A stretch of DNA of 64,000 nucleotides from Indibacter alkaliphilus LW1 (GCF_000295935.2 NZ_ALWO02000032.1:144952-208951), one strand, 5' to 3'. Positions 33,198 through 41,739 are shown, numbered from the stretch's first letter. Translations and numbers: made by a program. The notes: a model not told the origin generated them from the sequence alone.

Positions 33198-34415
33198 TTA
33201 CTTATCCAACTTCGATTTGAGAGCCAGCATATCTTCACTGATTTTTCCATCAAGGATTTTTGCATAATGTTGGGTCTGTTTCAAAGACCTATGCCCCAAG
33301 AGTTTGGAGACTGTCTCAATAGGAACCCCATTGCTTAAAGTTATGGTAGTAGCAAAAGTATGTCTGGCAATGTGGAAGGTCAGCTCCTTTCTCACCCCAC
33401 AAAGATCAGCTATTTCTTTCAGGTAGGCATTCATCTTCTGGTTACTGGGCACCGGAAGTAGGGCATCTTCATGAATACATTTCGGATGGTCATTGTATTT
33501 CTCTATGATCCGCAAAGCTACAGGAAGTATAGGGATCCTGATGGGGGCCTCTGTCTTTTGCCTTTTGGTCTCTATCCACTTTTCACCGTCAATACCGATT
33601 ATAATCTGGGTTCTTTTGAGGTTCTTGACATCAATGTATGCAAGACCGGTATAACAGCTGAAAACAAAAATATCTCTAACCTGATCCAGTCTTTCAATGG
33701 TAAAGTCCTTTTCTGATATATTCTTAAGCTCTTCTTTGCTAAGGGTTTCGCGCCTTACTTCTTTTTTCACCATCTTAAAACCCATAAAAGGATCTCTTTG
33801 AAGCCATCCGTTTTTCACACAGTTAAGGACAATTTTCTTAAAGTTGGCCAAGTATTTTACTGTTGTGTTATGGGCACATCCTCTCACTGATTTCAGCCAG
33901 AAAGAATACTGACTTATAAATTCATAGTCAAGATATTTAAGCTCCATATCATCCTTGCCATACTTCCAGCGAATAAAAGATCTGGTATGCTCAAGAGAAG
34001 TTCTATATCTCTCCATTGTCCCCGGCGCAAATTCATTACCCACAAGTGCTTCCATGTCTTGATTGTGGGATTCAAAGATCTCAAGGATCAAACGCCTATC
34101 TTCAGCTTTTCCGATCAGCATATTTTTGATCCTTTCGGCCGTCACATCCTTATCCAAGTCCATCAGCTGTTTTCTGGCCTGATAGATTTTCATCTGATAG
34201 GAGTCAAGGAGCCCATTAAGCAGTCTTGCTTTTTCACTTTTCCCTTTGACCCTTCCTGCTGCACTATTCCATTCCCAAGGCTCACAGGTCACCTTTGTGG
34301 AAAGCTCCACCCGTTTGTAATCCACCGTGATTCTGACATATACATGCTTTTCCTTTCTCTTTTTATTTTTCGAGCCTTTTAGGTAAAAGAGAATACTAAA
34401 ACTTTTTTCTATCAT
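33198..34415 (-). CDS. tyrosine recombinase/integrase of the island
   Basis: A 405-residue integrase: N-terminal arm-binding domain (ITVDYKRVELSTKVTC, about 1-90), SAM-like core-binding domain (about 110-205) and catalytic domain. C-terminal active-site residues are clear: HIARHTFATT (His, Arg), LLGHRSLKQTQHYAKIL (His and nucleophile Tyr). The usual first catalytic Arg position reads SCYTGLAYIDVKNL without Arg, as in the IntDOT-like branch of Bacteroidota integrases. The gene is the closest one to tRNA-Ser and its upstream region contains three GTGAGTC/GACTCAC sites, so it surely mediated insertion into the tRNA 3' end. Confidence 0.93.
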   Translation of the reverse strand: MIEKSFSILFYLKGSKNKKRKEKHVYVRITVDYKRVELSTKVTCEPWEWNSAAGRVKGKSEKARLLNGLLDSYQMKIYQARKQLMDLDKDVTAERIKNMLIGKAEDRRLILEIFESHNQDMEALVGNEFAPGTMERYRTSLEHTRSFIRWKYGKDDMELKYLDYEFISQYSFWLKSVRGCAHNTTVKYLANFKKIVLNCVKNGWLQRDPFMGFKMVKKEVRRETLSKEELKNISEKDFTIERLDQVRDIFVFSCYTGLAYIDVKNLKRTQIIIGIDGEKWIETKRQKTEAPIRIPILPVALRIIEKYNDHPKCIHEDALLPVPSNQKMNAYLKEIADLCGVRKELTFHIARHTFATTITLSNGVPIETVSKLLGHRSLKQTQHYAKILDGKISEDMLALKSKLDK

Positions 34416-34447
34416 TTTCTTACTGTTTAGTGTTCTAAAGTACTAAC

Positions 34448-34553
34448 CAGTGAGTCATTTTTTCAAGATGTTCATTAGTCAAACACGTTGATTTTCAATT
34501 ATTTAAACATCTTCTGGTGAGTCATTTTTCAAAATCGAAAGACTCACCAGAAG
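34448..34553. promoter_or_regulatory. candidate integrase arm-type sites, right end
   Basis: Three copies of the TGAGTC/GACTCA element occur between the integrase gene and the tRNA: cagtgagtcatttttt (34448-34463), and a perfect 13-bp inverted pair CTTCTGGTGAGTC (34511-34523) and GACTCACCAGAAG (34541-34553). The string cgaaagactcacca (34536-34549) is identical to 21474-21487 at the left end. Confidence 0.55.
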
Positions 34554-34610
34554 ACTCCCATGAAATTTAGGGAAAATTGAAAATTTTGATGCTTTCCGAG
34601 GCCAAAACGA

Positions 34611-34644
34611 AAAAAGCCCGCATCTCATCGATGCGGGCTTTTTC
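34611..34644. terminator. strong hairpin terminator between integrase and tRNA-Ser
   Basis: AAAAAGCCCGCATC (34611-34624), tcatc, GATGCGGGCTTTTT (34630-34643): a perfect 9-bp GC-rich stem flanked by A5 and T5, so it can work in both directions. It now terminates tRNA-Ser transcription coming from the right and insulates the integrase. Confidence 0.85.
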
Positions 34645-34779
34645 ATTTAATTTTTGTAAATATTATTGAAAATCTGCGTTTAAAGGCCTGTAAGGCACTT
34701 TTCTCAGCTTAAAATTTGTTTTCCGAACCTTCTCCTTGTTTGGTCAAGGATTATTTTGAAAGATTTGAAAACTAAACTT

Positions 34780-34803
34780 GCAGAGAGGAAGGGATTCGAA
34801 CCC
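34780..34803. other. attachment site, right end, within tRNA-Ser
   Basis: The 24 bp covering the 3' end and T-arm of tRNA-Ser; it pairs with the imperfect copy at 21394-21417 (21 of 24 identical). Confidence 0.8.
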
Positions 34804-34868
34804 TCGATACCCTTTAGGGGTATACACGCTTTCCAGGCGTGCTCCTTCAACCACTCGGACACCTCTCT
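34781..34868 (-). tRNA. tRNA-Ser (GGA anticodon)
   Basis: On the minus strand an 88-nt class II tRNA: acceptor AGAGAGG pairs with CCTCTCT, D-arm GTCCGAGTGGTTGAAGGAGC, anticodon loop ctGGAaa within CGCCTGGAAAGCG, a long variable arm (ACCCCTAAAGGGT), and the T-loop GGTTCGAATCC. Anticodon GGA reads UCC/UCU serine codons. The CCA end is not encoded. Its 3' end is the insertion site of the island, and the gene remained intact. Confidence 0.95.
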
Positions 34869-34941
34869 GTGTATGGGTCTTCCTTAACGGAGTGCAAAGA
34901 AATAAATTTATTGATGCCCAAACAAACTAATTCTGAAAAAA

Positions 34942-36027
34942 TCAGCCCAAAGCGACTCCAGTCAAAGACATTTCCCCAGCCATGGGCTGCACAAGCTTCC
35001 TTCTTACCTCAGCATCGTTCTTTTCATTGGCCAAAAGAAACATCATTTTGGTAATCGCTGCCTCTGTTGTAATATCGCCTCCACTCAAAACTCCTATCCT
35101 CAAAAGGTCTTTGCTGGTTTCATACCTGCCTTGTATGACTCTTCCTCCGTTGCATTGGGACACATTAAGAACTATAATTCCTTTTTCGATTGCCTTTTCC
35201 AAAGATTCCAAAAACCACTTTTCACTCGGACTATTACCCGAACCGTAGGTTTCCAGCACCACCCCCTTGAGTCCCTTTGTAGCAAAACAAGAGTCCAAAA
35301 CTTTGGAGGTGATTCCGGGAAACAACTTGATCACCATGACATTATTATCCAATTGGGTGAAATATTCCAACTTCTTACCTTCTTCATAAGGTTGAATCGC
35401 AGCGTAATTGTAATCGATGATTATACCTGACTCTGCCAAAGGTGGATAATTTTCTGATTCGAATGCATCAAAGTGTATACTCTGTACTTTTTTAGACCTG
35501 TTGCCACGAAGAAGCATGTGGTTGAAAAAAATGCATACTTCTGGCACAATGGGTTTGCCATTTGCTTTTGCCGTGGCTATTTCCAAAGCAGTCATCAAAT
35601 TTTCCCTGGCATCCGAACGCATAGCAGAAATAGGAAGTTGTGCTCCAGTAAACACGACTGGCTTACTCAACCCTTTTAAAATAAAACTCAGCATCGAGGC
35701 TGAATAGGCCATCGTATCAGTACCATGAAGTATCACGAATCCGTCATAACTATCATAGTTTTCATAGATAATATACGCCATATCCACCCAATGGTGCAGA
35801 TTGACATTGGAAGAATCTATCGGCTCTGGAAATGAAATCACTGTAATGGCTACATTCATATTGGTCAGGTTGGGTATTTTTTCCAAAATCTGTCCAAAAT
35901 TGAATGGCACCAAAGCACCAGTTCTGTCATAGGCCATACCCAGTGTTCCTCCGGTATATATAATCAATACGGAAGAGGTAATCTCACTCTTGGCTACCGT
36001 ATTTAATCTGACTATTTTATAATTCAT
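34942..36027 (-). CDS. ansA: type I L-asparaginase
   Basis: A 361-residue asparaginase hydrolysing asparagine to aspartate and ammonia. Both catalytic threonine motifs are present: IYTGGTLGM (near residues 23-31) and ILHGTDTMAYSA (near 98-109), plus VFTGAQLPISAMRSDARENL. No signal peptide is seen, so it is the cytoplasmic type I enzyme. The ATG overlaps the tatD stop by 4 bp; it is the last gene of the seven-gene minus-strand operon. Confidence 0.95.
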   Translation of the reverse strand: MNYKIVRLNTVAKSEITSSVLIIYTGGTLGMAYDRTGALVPFNFGQILEKIPNLTNMNVAITVISFPEPIDSSNVNLHHWVDMAYIIYENYDSYDGFVILHGTDTMAYSASMLSFILKGLSKPVVFTGAQLPISAMRSDARENLMTALEIATAKANGKPIVPEVCIFFNHMLLRGNRSKKVQSIHFDAFESENYPPLAESGIIIDYNYAAIQPYEEGKKLEYFTQLDNNVMVIKLFPGITSKVLDSCFATKGLKGVVLETYGSGNSPSEKWFLESLEKAIEKGIIVLNVSQCNGGRVIQGRYETSKDLLRIGVLSGGDITTEAAITKMMFLLANEKNDAEVRRKLVQPMAGEMSLTGVALG

Positions 36028-36800
36028 CTTTCGAAATGGTGAAAAATACCTTGTGAATTAGCTTGGGTCTTCTCGGATATTTCATCAAGACCAGTTTCCA
36101 ACAAATCCCCAATCCTTCTAGCTATTAAGGGAATGTACTCAGGTGAATTTCTTTTTCCTCTATGAGGTACAGGTGCAAGATAAGGACCATCAGTTTCCAA
36201 TACCAAATGTTCCACTCCCAATTCAGGAATAATTTTATCCAAACCTCCATTTTTGTAGGTGGACACCCCTCCTATGCCTAAGAGGAACCCTAATTCAATA
36301 ATTTCCCGAGCCTGTTCCAGACTTCCGGAAAAACAATGAAAGATACCGGTAAGCTCCTCAGTTTTTTCATTACGGATAATTTCAATGGTTTCATCCATAG
36401 ATTCCCTACAGTGAAGAATCAATGGCCACTTTTTCTCCTTGGCCCACTGGACCTGTACTCTTAAAGCCTCTTTTTGTTGTTCAAAAAAGGTTTTATCCCA
36501 ATATAAATCCAGGCCAGTTTCCCCGATTCCTGCAAACTCTCTTTTGCTGATCCAATCTTCCATGACATAGAGCTGCTTTTCAAAATCCTTCTTGACATCA
36601 CAGGGATGTAAGCCCATCATAGGGATACAGACCCCAGGATATTTCAGCTCAGCTTCCAACATGGCATCAATGGACTCCACATCAATATTGGGCATGTATA
36701 TTTTCTCAACCCCCAGCTCCTCTGCGCTCCTGATGACATCGTCCCTATCACTGTCGTATTTTTTCGAATAAATATGTGCATGTGTATCTGTAAACTTCAT
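36024..36800 (-). CDS. tatD: TatD-family metal-dependent DNase
   Basis: A 258-residue TIM-barrel hydrolase. Metal and catalytic motifs: FTDTHAHIY at the start, GETGLDLYWD, ILHCRES, GIFHCFSG and LETDGPYLAP. Start ATG 36800 is chosen because it overlaps the upstream glycosyltransferase stop (ATGA) and places the HxH at residues 6-8; a frame extension to 36863 has no family similarity. TatD enzymes are 3'-5' exonucleases or D-aminoacyl-tRNA-deacylase-like hydrolases in DNA or quality control. Confidence 0.93.
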   Translation of the reverse strand: MKFTDTHAHIYSKKYDSDRDDVIRSAEELGVEKIYMPNIDVESIDAMLEAELKYPGVCIPMMGLHPCDVKKDFEKQLYVMEDWISKREFAGIGETGLDLYWDKTFFEQQKEALRVQVQWAKEKKWPLILHCRESMDETIEIIRNEKTEELTGIFHCFSGSLEQAREIIELGFLLGIGGVSTYKNGGLDKIIPELGVEHLVLETDGPYLAPVPHRGKRNSPEYIPLIARRIGDLLETGLDEISEKTQANSQGIFHHFER

Positions 36801-37900
36801 CCGTATTTCCTTCCTTTCCATTCCGTTTTGGCAGGCCAAAAATAATAAACAATTGTGGACCATGAGGTGAAGAGATAATATAATTCAAAAAGCAGCAAAT
36901 TTCTGATTCCTAAATTTTGCCGGCATTTGGAAGCAAAGCCATAAATAAACAGGGATTGAATTATCACTTTGATCAGCCAAAGCAACAAACCTTCAAAAGG
37001 AAATAAAATAAAAAAATAAATAATTGAAGGAAAAAAAAGCACCTGAATCCCCAAAAGGATCTTCCAGTATAAAGGAAGCCTGACTGCACCGTACATCCAT
37101 CGCTTTCTTTGCGACAACAAATCACTGGATTTTTCCTGTCCTTTTGTTTGGATCAAATTCGCTTCAGACACCAAGTGTACAGCTTTAAACCCTTTAAGCT
37201 TCACCTGTTTGGCCAATTCAAAATCCTCCGTAAGTGAAAATGGGATCCCTTCAAAACCTCCTATAGCTTCATAGGCTTTTTTACTGAGCAGCATATTGTT
37301 GCCCATTGAGGTCAGCGTCAATCCCAAATCGGACATCACCTTCACCATCCCCAAAGTAAGCCACCAATCCATAGCTTGCATTCTGGTAAAAACATTATCT
37401 CCTTGCACCTGGGTTATTCCTGTAATCAAATCACTACCGGATTCAGCTTGTGCATTAACCATAGACTTGGCCCATTGAGGAGAGACAATACAATCGGCAT
37501 CTGTAAATAGAAGTAATTTCCCGGTAGCCTTTTCTGCCATTTGTGCAAGCGCATTGGCTTTACCATTGAGGCCTGCTGTTTTTTTATGTATACTCAAAAA
37601 CTCAACTTGCCAAACAGTACTTTTCATCCAATCCTGAATGATGATAGCTGTCTCATCTGTACTTCCGTCATCAGCAAGGATTATTTGGGTCTTCTCCTTG
37701 GGGTATTCCAAGAATTCAATACTTTGCAAACAATTGAGAATGTTTTCAGCTTCATTTCGACTCGGAATGAGAATGCTGATTTTGGGCAATTCAGCTTGAT
37801 TTCTTGAATCATACTTCCGGAAATTAATCACCAAAAGCAAACCAAGAATTAGATCCTGGAAAATTAAAAATCCAACTATGAACAAGGCTAAGGCCGTCAT
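36797..37900 (-). CDS. GT2 family membrane glycosyltransferase
   Basis: A 367-residue protein: one N-terminal membrane helix, a GT-A domain (ISILIPSRNEAENILNCL, ILADDGSTDETA, LLFTDADCIVSPQW, and the acceptor motif LTEDFELAKQVKLKGFK with QRKRWMYG) and three or four C-terminal helices. It resembles processive or lipid-directed transferases that move sugars across or onto the membrane. Its start overlaps the deacetylase stop by 4 bp, suggesting joint action on a surface glycan. A paralogue lies upstream in the same operon (40024-41142). Confidence 0.9.
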   Translation of the reverse strand: MTALALFIVGFLIFQDLILGLLLVINFRKYDSRNQAELPKISILIPSRNEAENILNCLQSIEFLEYPKEKTQIILADDGSTDETAIIIQDWMKSTVWQVEFLSIHKKTAGLNGKANALAQMAEKATGKLLLFTDADCIVSPQWAKSMVNAQAESGSDLITGITQVQGDNVFTRMQAMDWWLTLGMVKVMSDLGLTLTSMGNNMLLSKKAYEAIGGFEGIPFSLTEDFELAKQVKLKGFKAVHLVSEANLIQTKGQEKSSDLLSQRKRWMYGAVRLPLYWKILLGIQVLFFPSIIYFFILFPFEGLLLWLIKVIIQSLFIYGFASKCRQNLGIRNLLLFELYYLFTSWSTIVYYFWPAKTEWKGRKYG

Positions 37901-38526
37901 AATACAGCTGTTTGAAAGCCACTTTCTTTAATAAAGTCCAAATATGGTGGAAGTACTTTGTAAAGAACCTTTTCGGTTTTTAGTTGGTCATGAAAAAGTA
38001 CTATTGAACCATTCCTAGAGTATTTCTTAGTTTTATGAAGGCACTTTGCTGCAGGCTGATCCCCGTCATAGTCGCCTGAAAGCACATCCCACATGACAAT
38101 CTGGTAATTTGAATGTATGGCTTTAAACTGCTTCTTGGTCAATTTACCGTAGGGTGGTCTGAAAAGTGTGGTTTTGCGCTCTAACACCTCAAATATTATT
38201 TGCTGGCAGGCCTTAATTTCCGAAAGGTACTTTTCTAGAGCTGTAAAGTAACCATTGGCGTGATGAAAGGTGTGATTGCCAATACCATGACCGGCATCCG
38301 CCACTTTTTTAGCGAGTGCGGGATGCTTCCGGATATTGTCACCCACCATAAAAAATGTGGCTTTCATTTTCCTTTTTGCCAGCTCATCCAATACAAAATC
38401 AGTCACTCCCGGTACTGGTCCATCATCAAAAGTGAGATAAATTTTGTTTTCGCTCCTGCTTTTGTTCCATAACATCTTGTTGAAGATCCGGGATACAATA
38501 TCAGGAACGTGATGCATCAAGACCAT
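37897..38526 (-). CDS. polysaccharide deacetylase (CE4/NodB family)
   Basis: A 209-residue NodB-domain protein: YLTFDDGPVPGVT (catalytic Asp and metal Asp), GIGNHTFHH (metal His pair), LFRPPYGKLT (substrate groove) and IVLFHDQ. It removes N- or O-acetyl groups from sugars. No signal peptide is visible, so it probably acts at the inner face or on a lipid-linked intermediate. Located between SpoIIE-type phosphatase (2 bp upstream) and a GT2 enzyme (4-bp overlap). An internal ATG three codons in is an equally possible start. Confidence 0.9.
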   Translation of the reverse strand: MVLMHHVPDIVSRIFNKMLWNKSRSENKIYLTFDDGPVPGVTDFVLDELAKRKMKATFFMVGDNIRKHPALAKKVADAGHGIGNHTFHHANGYFTALEKYLSEIKACQQIIFEVLERKTTLFRPPYGKLTKKQFKAIHSNYQIVMWDVLSGDYDGDQPAAKCLHKTKKYSRNGSIVLFHDQLKTEKVLYKVLPPYLDFIKESGFQTAVL

Positions 38527-38528
38527 GA

Positions 38529-39752
38529 TTACTGGAATCTCAAGCTTAACAAAGTAATATCGTCCCTCTGAATCCCTCCAGCTGAGAAATTCTTCAAATC
38601 TTCAAAGAAAAGTTCATGGAATTGGTCTGGATCTATACAGAGGAGGCTTTTCACAAACTGATTGAAACGATGATCTCCGTATTCCTCCTCAAGTTCATTA
38701 AAGCTTTCCGTAAGCCCATCTGTATACAGGTGAATAGTAAATCCCTTCAAATGCTGTCTTTTGCCTACCTCCATAAAAGGCAACTCTTCAAACGCTCCAA
38801 GTATGGTCGTCCCTGCTCCTAGCAATTCACTCCTTTTTTCTCCTTCCCAGCAAAGTATCGGAGCATTATGGCCTGCATTGATATAGGTCAACTCCCTTTT
38901 CTTGTAATCATAATGCCCCAAGAAAAATGTAATGAACTTTTCTCCTTTGGTATTATCGAAGATGGTGAAGTTCAGCTGTTCTACGATCATCTTGAGATCA
39001 GAACTGCTTCTTAACAAAGTTCTCAAAGCAGCCTGAAAATTGGACATGAGCAGGGCTGCTGGCATTCCTTTTCCTGATACATCCGCAATGCAGAAAAACA
39101 CCTCATCTTCAGATTTTTGAATCAAATCATAGTAATCTCCGCCCACCGTAGAATGGGGCACATAGGTCACCTTGGCTTTCAGTTTGGCTGTTTTGGGAAG
39201 AACAGAGGGGAAAAGCATCCGTTGAACATTGGAGGCTATTTCTACTTCTTTTTTCAACCTCTCCTGCTCCAACTGCCTTTTAGCAAAACGTTTGTTTTCC
39301 AAGGCTACAACCATAATATTGGTCAGGGCTTGGGTGAAATTTAAGTCGAGCTCTACCAGCTCATCTTTTTTCTTAAGAAAAAGAATTGCCAACATTCGGT
39401 CTTTATGAAAGACAGGAAGGTAGTTTTCCAGTTCGCTAAATGAAAATCCTGGACCGACCTGAATATTGAGTTTGCCTTCCCCCTTTTCATATTCCACCTG
39501 TTTTTCAGGAATAATTTCAGGTACATTATTTTTGACTCCGTGACTGATTTTTCTTTCATATTGATCCTGATTGATCATATAGAGCAAAATGGATCGGATA
39601 TTCAAGTGTACCAAGCAAGTGAATTTAAAAATATCCAAAAGCACGGAAGCAGGTTTGTTCTCGTTGATGGCTTGTGTAATTTCCAGAAGCGCTTTGAGCT
39701 CCAGTTCTTTTTTTTGATATGCTACTGTTGTTGGCGTCACATTAAATGGCAT
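38529..39752 (-). CDS. SpoIIE-type PP2C serine phosphatase with GAF-like sensor
   Basis: A 407-residue protein: residues about 15-170 form a GAF-like domain, 170-190 a coiled linker (KRQLEQERLKKEVEIASNVQ), and 195-405 a PP2C/SpoIIE phosphatase with VGGDYYD, IADVSGKGMPAALLMS, INAGHNAP, LYTDGLTE and RDDITLL, all metal-binding aspartates intact. Such proteins dephosphorylate anti-sigma-factor antagonists in partner-switching pathways. Here it lies within an envelope-glycan operon, so it could control surface carbohydrate synthesis. The start overlaps the upstream small gene by 11 bp. Confidence 0.92.
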   Translation of the reverse strand: MPFNVTPTTVAYQKKELELKALLEITQAINENKPASVLLDIFKFTCLVHLNIRSILLYMINQDQYERKISHGVKNNVPEIIPEKQVEYEKGEGKLNIQVGPGFSFSELENYLPVFHKDRMLAILFLKKKDELVELDLNFTQALTNIMVVALENKRFAKRQLEQERLKKEVEIASNVQRMLFPSVLPKTAKLKAKVTYVPHSTVGGDYYDLIQKSEDEVFFCIADVSGKGMPAALLMSNFQAALRTLLRSSSDLKMIVEQLNFTIFDNTKGEKFITFFLGHYDYKKRELTYINAGHNAPILCWEGEKRSELLGAGTTILGAFEELPFMEVGKRQHLKGFTIHLYTDGLTESFNELEEEYGDHRFNQFVKSLLCIDPDQFHELFFEDLKNFSAGGIQRDDITLLSLRFQ

Positions 39753-39993
39753 TATGCTCCATCAGCCCCTTTTTGGAGGCCAGATAGTACAATTCTTTTC
39801 CTTTGTTTAAAATATCCACCTGATCGAAAAGCTCTTCATCAGGGGCTGTAAGGCATTTGATAAAAGCTTTTTGATGTAAACTTTGCAAAGTGGACAGTAA
39901 TTTCTGATCCTCCCAGCCCAACTCCTCTTTGAGGTATTGATATGGCTGCACAAAGTAAAGCTCATCTAATAAATCAAACTCTTCCTCGTTCAT
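39742..39993 (-). CDS. small acidic protein of unknown function
   Basis: An 83-residue acidic protein (MNEEEFDLLDELYFVQPYQYLKEEL...) predicted mainly helical, possibly a degenerate winged helix (EDQKLLSTLQSLHQKAFIKCL). It overlaps the SpoIIE phosphatase start by 11 bp and begins 30 bp after the GT2 gene. An adaptor or regulator for the phosphatase is a reasonable guess from the overlap; no family is recognised. Confidence 0.7.
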   Translation of the reverse strand: MNEEEFDLLDELYFVQPYQYLKEELGWEDQKLLSTLQSLHQKAFIKCLTAPDEELFDQVDILNKGKELYYLASKKGLMEHNAI

Positions 39994-40023
39994 TATATTT
40001 CATTTTCAAACTCTAAATTAAGG

Positions 40024-41142
40024 CTAATCCGAGGATTTTCTTCCCTTCCATTCAAATTTTCCTGAAAGTGCACCCAATACCACTCTTAAAACATAAACTG
40101 GATGGAAAATACTAGTGGCCAAAAACACCCACAGAGCTTGTTTGATACCATAAGACTTCAAAACTGTAGAAAGGCTTTTATATTCTGATAAGAATTTCAC
40201 CCCCCAAACAATGCAAAAAACCAACTGTCCCTGTGCTCCCCTTGTCAGAAGAATAAAACTACTGAGAAAAAATAATTGGATCAAAACGGGTAGCAATGAA
40301 GATAACATGTGAAAATTACTTTGATGCTGTTTCCATTTGGAGGCCCACCGGATTTTTTGCGAAAAAAGTAATTGCCAGCTTCCTTGTGCCGAAGTTTTCA
40401 CCAATGATCCCTGATCATTTATGTATGAGACTGAATTTACGCCAAAATGCCTCAGTATTTTTTTTAGCAAAAACTCATCATCTCCTGACAAGAGGTGCTC
40501 ATTTCCCATATAACCACCAACTTCCATAAAAGCAGCCCTTCTAAACGCAAGATTGGCAGCGCTGCACATTAATGGATTGCCAGATTCAAAACTTGCTTGG
40601 GTGACCAATAAAACACTTGCCCACTCCACTTGCTGAAATTTTTCCAAAAACCCACTCTGTCCATTGCTCATGACAGGACCTGCTACAAGTTGGATTTTAT
40701 CAGAATGAAAAGGCTCACACATCAATTCCACCCAAGATGGTGGAAGCTTACAATCTGCATCTGTGGTAAGAATTATCCCGGAAGACACTTCTTGGATACC
40801 GGTTTGAAGTGCTGCCTTTTTGCCTACTCCACTAGTTTCCAATATTATAAAAGAAATATCTTTGCTTTCGCCCTCAGCAACGAGTTTTGAAATGATTTTA
40901 ACGGAATTATCTTCCGAAGCATCATTGATAAAAAAAACCTGGAGGGGCCGGTAATTAAGCTCAACAACAGAATTGAAAATCAGAGGCAGATTCTCCGCTT
41001 CATTTCTGAAAGGAATAAGGATATTCACCATTTCATCTGATTTTTCCGATTGAGCATGGCTCTTTTTTTTTTGCCAGTACATTCTCAGCCTGCCCATCAG
41101 GAGCAGATAAAGTATCCCTACCAAAAAGTAAATTGTTAGCAT
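40024..41142 (-). CDS. GT2 family membrane glycosyltransferase
   Basis: A 372-residue transferase, first gene of the minus-strand operon. One N-terminal helix, GT-A domain with VNILIPFRNEAENLPLIF, VFFINDASEDNS, ILTTDADCKLPPSWVE and the LLSGDDEFLLKKI plus QKIRWASKW acceptor motifs, then C-terminal membrane helices. It is a diverged paralogue of the GT2 at 36797-37900. It starts 21 bp from the divergent ruvC gene, so the two share a very short promoter region. Confidence 0.9.
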   Translation of the reverse strand: MLTIYFLVGILYLLLMGRLRMYWQKKKSHAQSEKSDEMVNILIPFRNEAENLPLIFNSVVELNYRPLQVFFINDASEDNSVKIISKLVAEGESKDISFIILETSGVGKKAALQTGIQEVSSGIILTTDADCKLPPSWVELMCEPFHSDKIQLVAGPVMSNGQSGFLEKFQQVEWASVLLVTQASFESGNPLMCSAANLAFRRAAFMEVGGYMGNEHLLSGDDEFLLKKILRHFGVNSVSYINDQGSLVKTSAQGSWQLLFSQKIRWASKWKQHQSNFHMLSSLLPVLIQLFFLSSFILLTRGAQGQLVFCIVWGVKFLSEYKSLSTVLKSYGIKQALWVFLATSIFHPVYVLRVVLGALSGKFEWKGRKSSD

Positions 41143-41163
41143 GAATTGGTTTAACTTGCGGTA

Positions 41164-41739
41164 ATGAGTAAAGAAGCCAAAAAAGAAGCAAAGGAAAAAA
41201 TAATTCTTGGGATAGACCCTGGTACCAATATCATGGGTTACGGCCTGATTTTGGTTGAAGGAAAAAAATACAAACCCTTACAATATGGCGTGATTCACCT
41301 AAAAAAATACACTACTCACGAACTGAAGCTGAAGAAGATTTTTGAAAGAATAACAGGACTGATTGATGAATTTCACCCCGATGCGGTTGCTTTAGAGGCA
41401 CCTTTTTACGGACAAAATGTACAATCCATGTTGAAACTGGGCAGGGCTCAAGGCGTAGCGATGGCGGCAGCCCTTGCCAGGGAAATCGCCATTGCGGAAT
41501 ACTCCCCCAAAAAGGTGAAGCAATCCGTCACTGGCAATGGAAACGCATCCAAAGAACAGGTGGCAGCTATGCTACAAACTCTTTTGAAGATTGAAGAATT
41601 GCCAAAACTCTTGGATGCTACAGATGCTTTGGCTGTAGCAGTCTGCCATCATTTCCACGATGGCAGGTTGCAGACCAGAGGCCGTACAGCAGGATGGAAG
41701 TCCTTTCTGGAGGAAAACCCCGGCAGAATCAAAGGTTAA
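41164..41739 (+). CDS. ruvC: Holliday junction resolvase RuvC
   Basis: A 191-residue endonuclease that cuts Holliday junctions in recombination repair. Catalytic acids are visible: Asp in LGIDPGTNIMGYG (N-terminus), Glu in ALEAPFYG, and the two Asp of LLDATDALAVAVCHH. It has a lysine-rich lead of about ten residues and a short C-terminal extension. It is divergent from the glycosyltransferase operon and converges on the outer-membrane barrel gene, the two stops overlapping by 4 bp. Confidence 0.96.
   Translation: MSKEAKKEAKEKIILGIDPGTNIMGYGLILVEGKKYKPLQYGVIHLKKYTTHELKLKKIFERITGLIDEFHPDAVALEAPFYGQNVQSMLKLGRAQGVAMAAALAREIAIAEYSPKKVKQSVTGNGNASKEQVAAMLQTLLKIEELPKLLDATDALAVAVCHHFHDGRLQTRGRTAGWKSFLEENPGRIKG

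Larger units (their letters stand above)
21394..34803. mobile_element. 13.4-kb integrative island in tRNA-Ser
   Basis: The element runs from a tRNA-Ser 3'-end fragment (21394-21417) to the intact tRNA-Ser (34781-34868, minus strand). A tyrosine recombinase gene is adjacent to the tRNA, and GACTCACC-type repeats occur just inside both ends. Cargo: two XRE fragments, a RAYT transposase with REP palindromes, an orphan RHS tail with partner, an LRR-RHS toxin with immunity gene, AbiEi/AbiEii, a truncated hsdR, an IS66 scar and two small regulators. There are no conjugation, replication or phage structural genes, so it is a non-self-transmissible or decayed genomic island. Confidence 0.82.
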
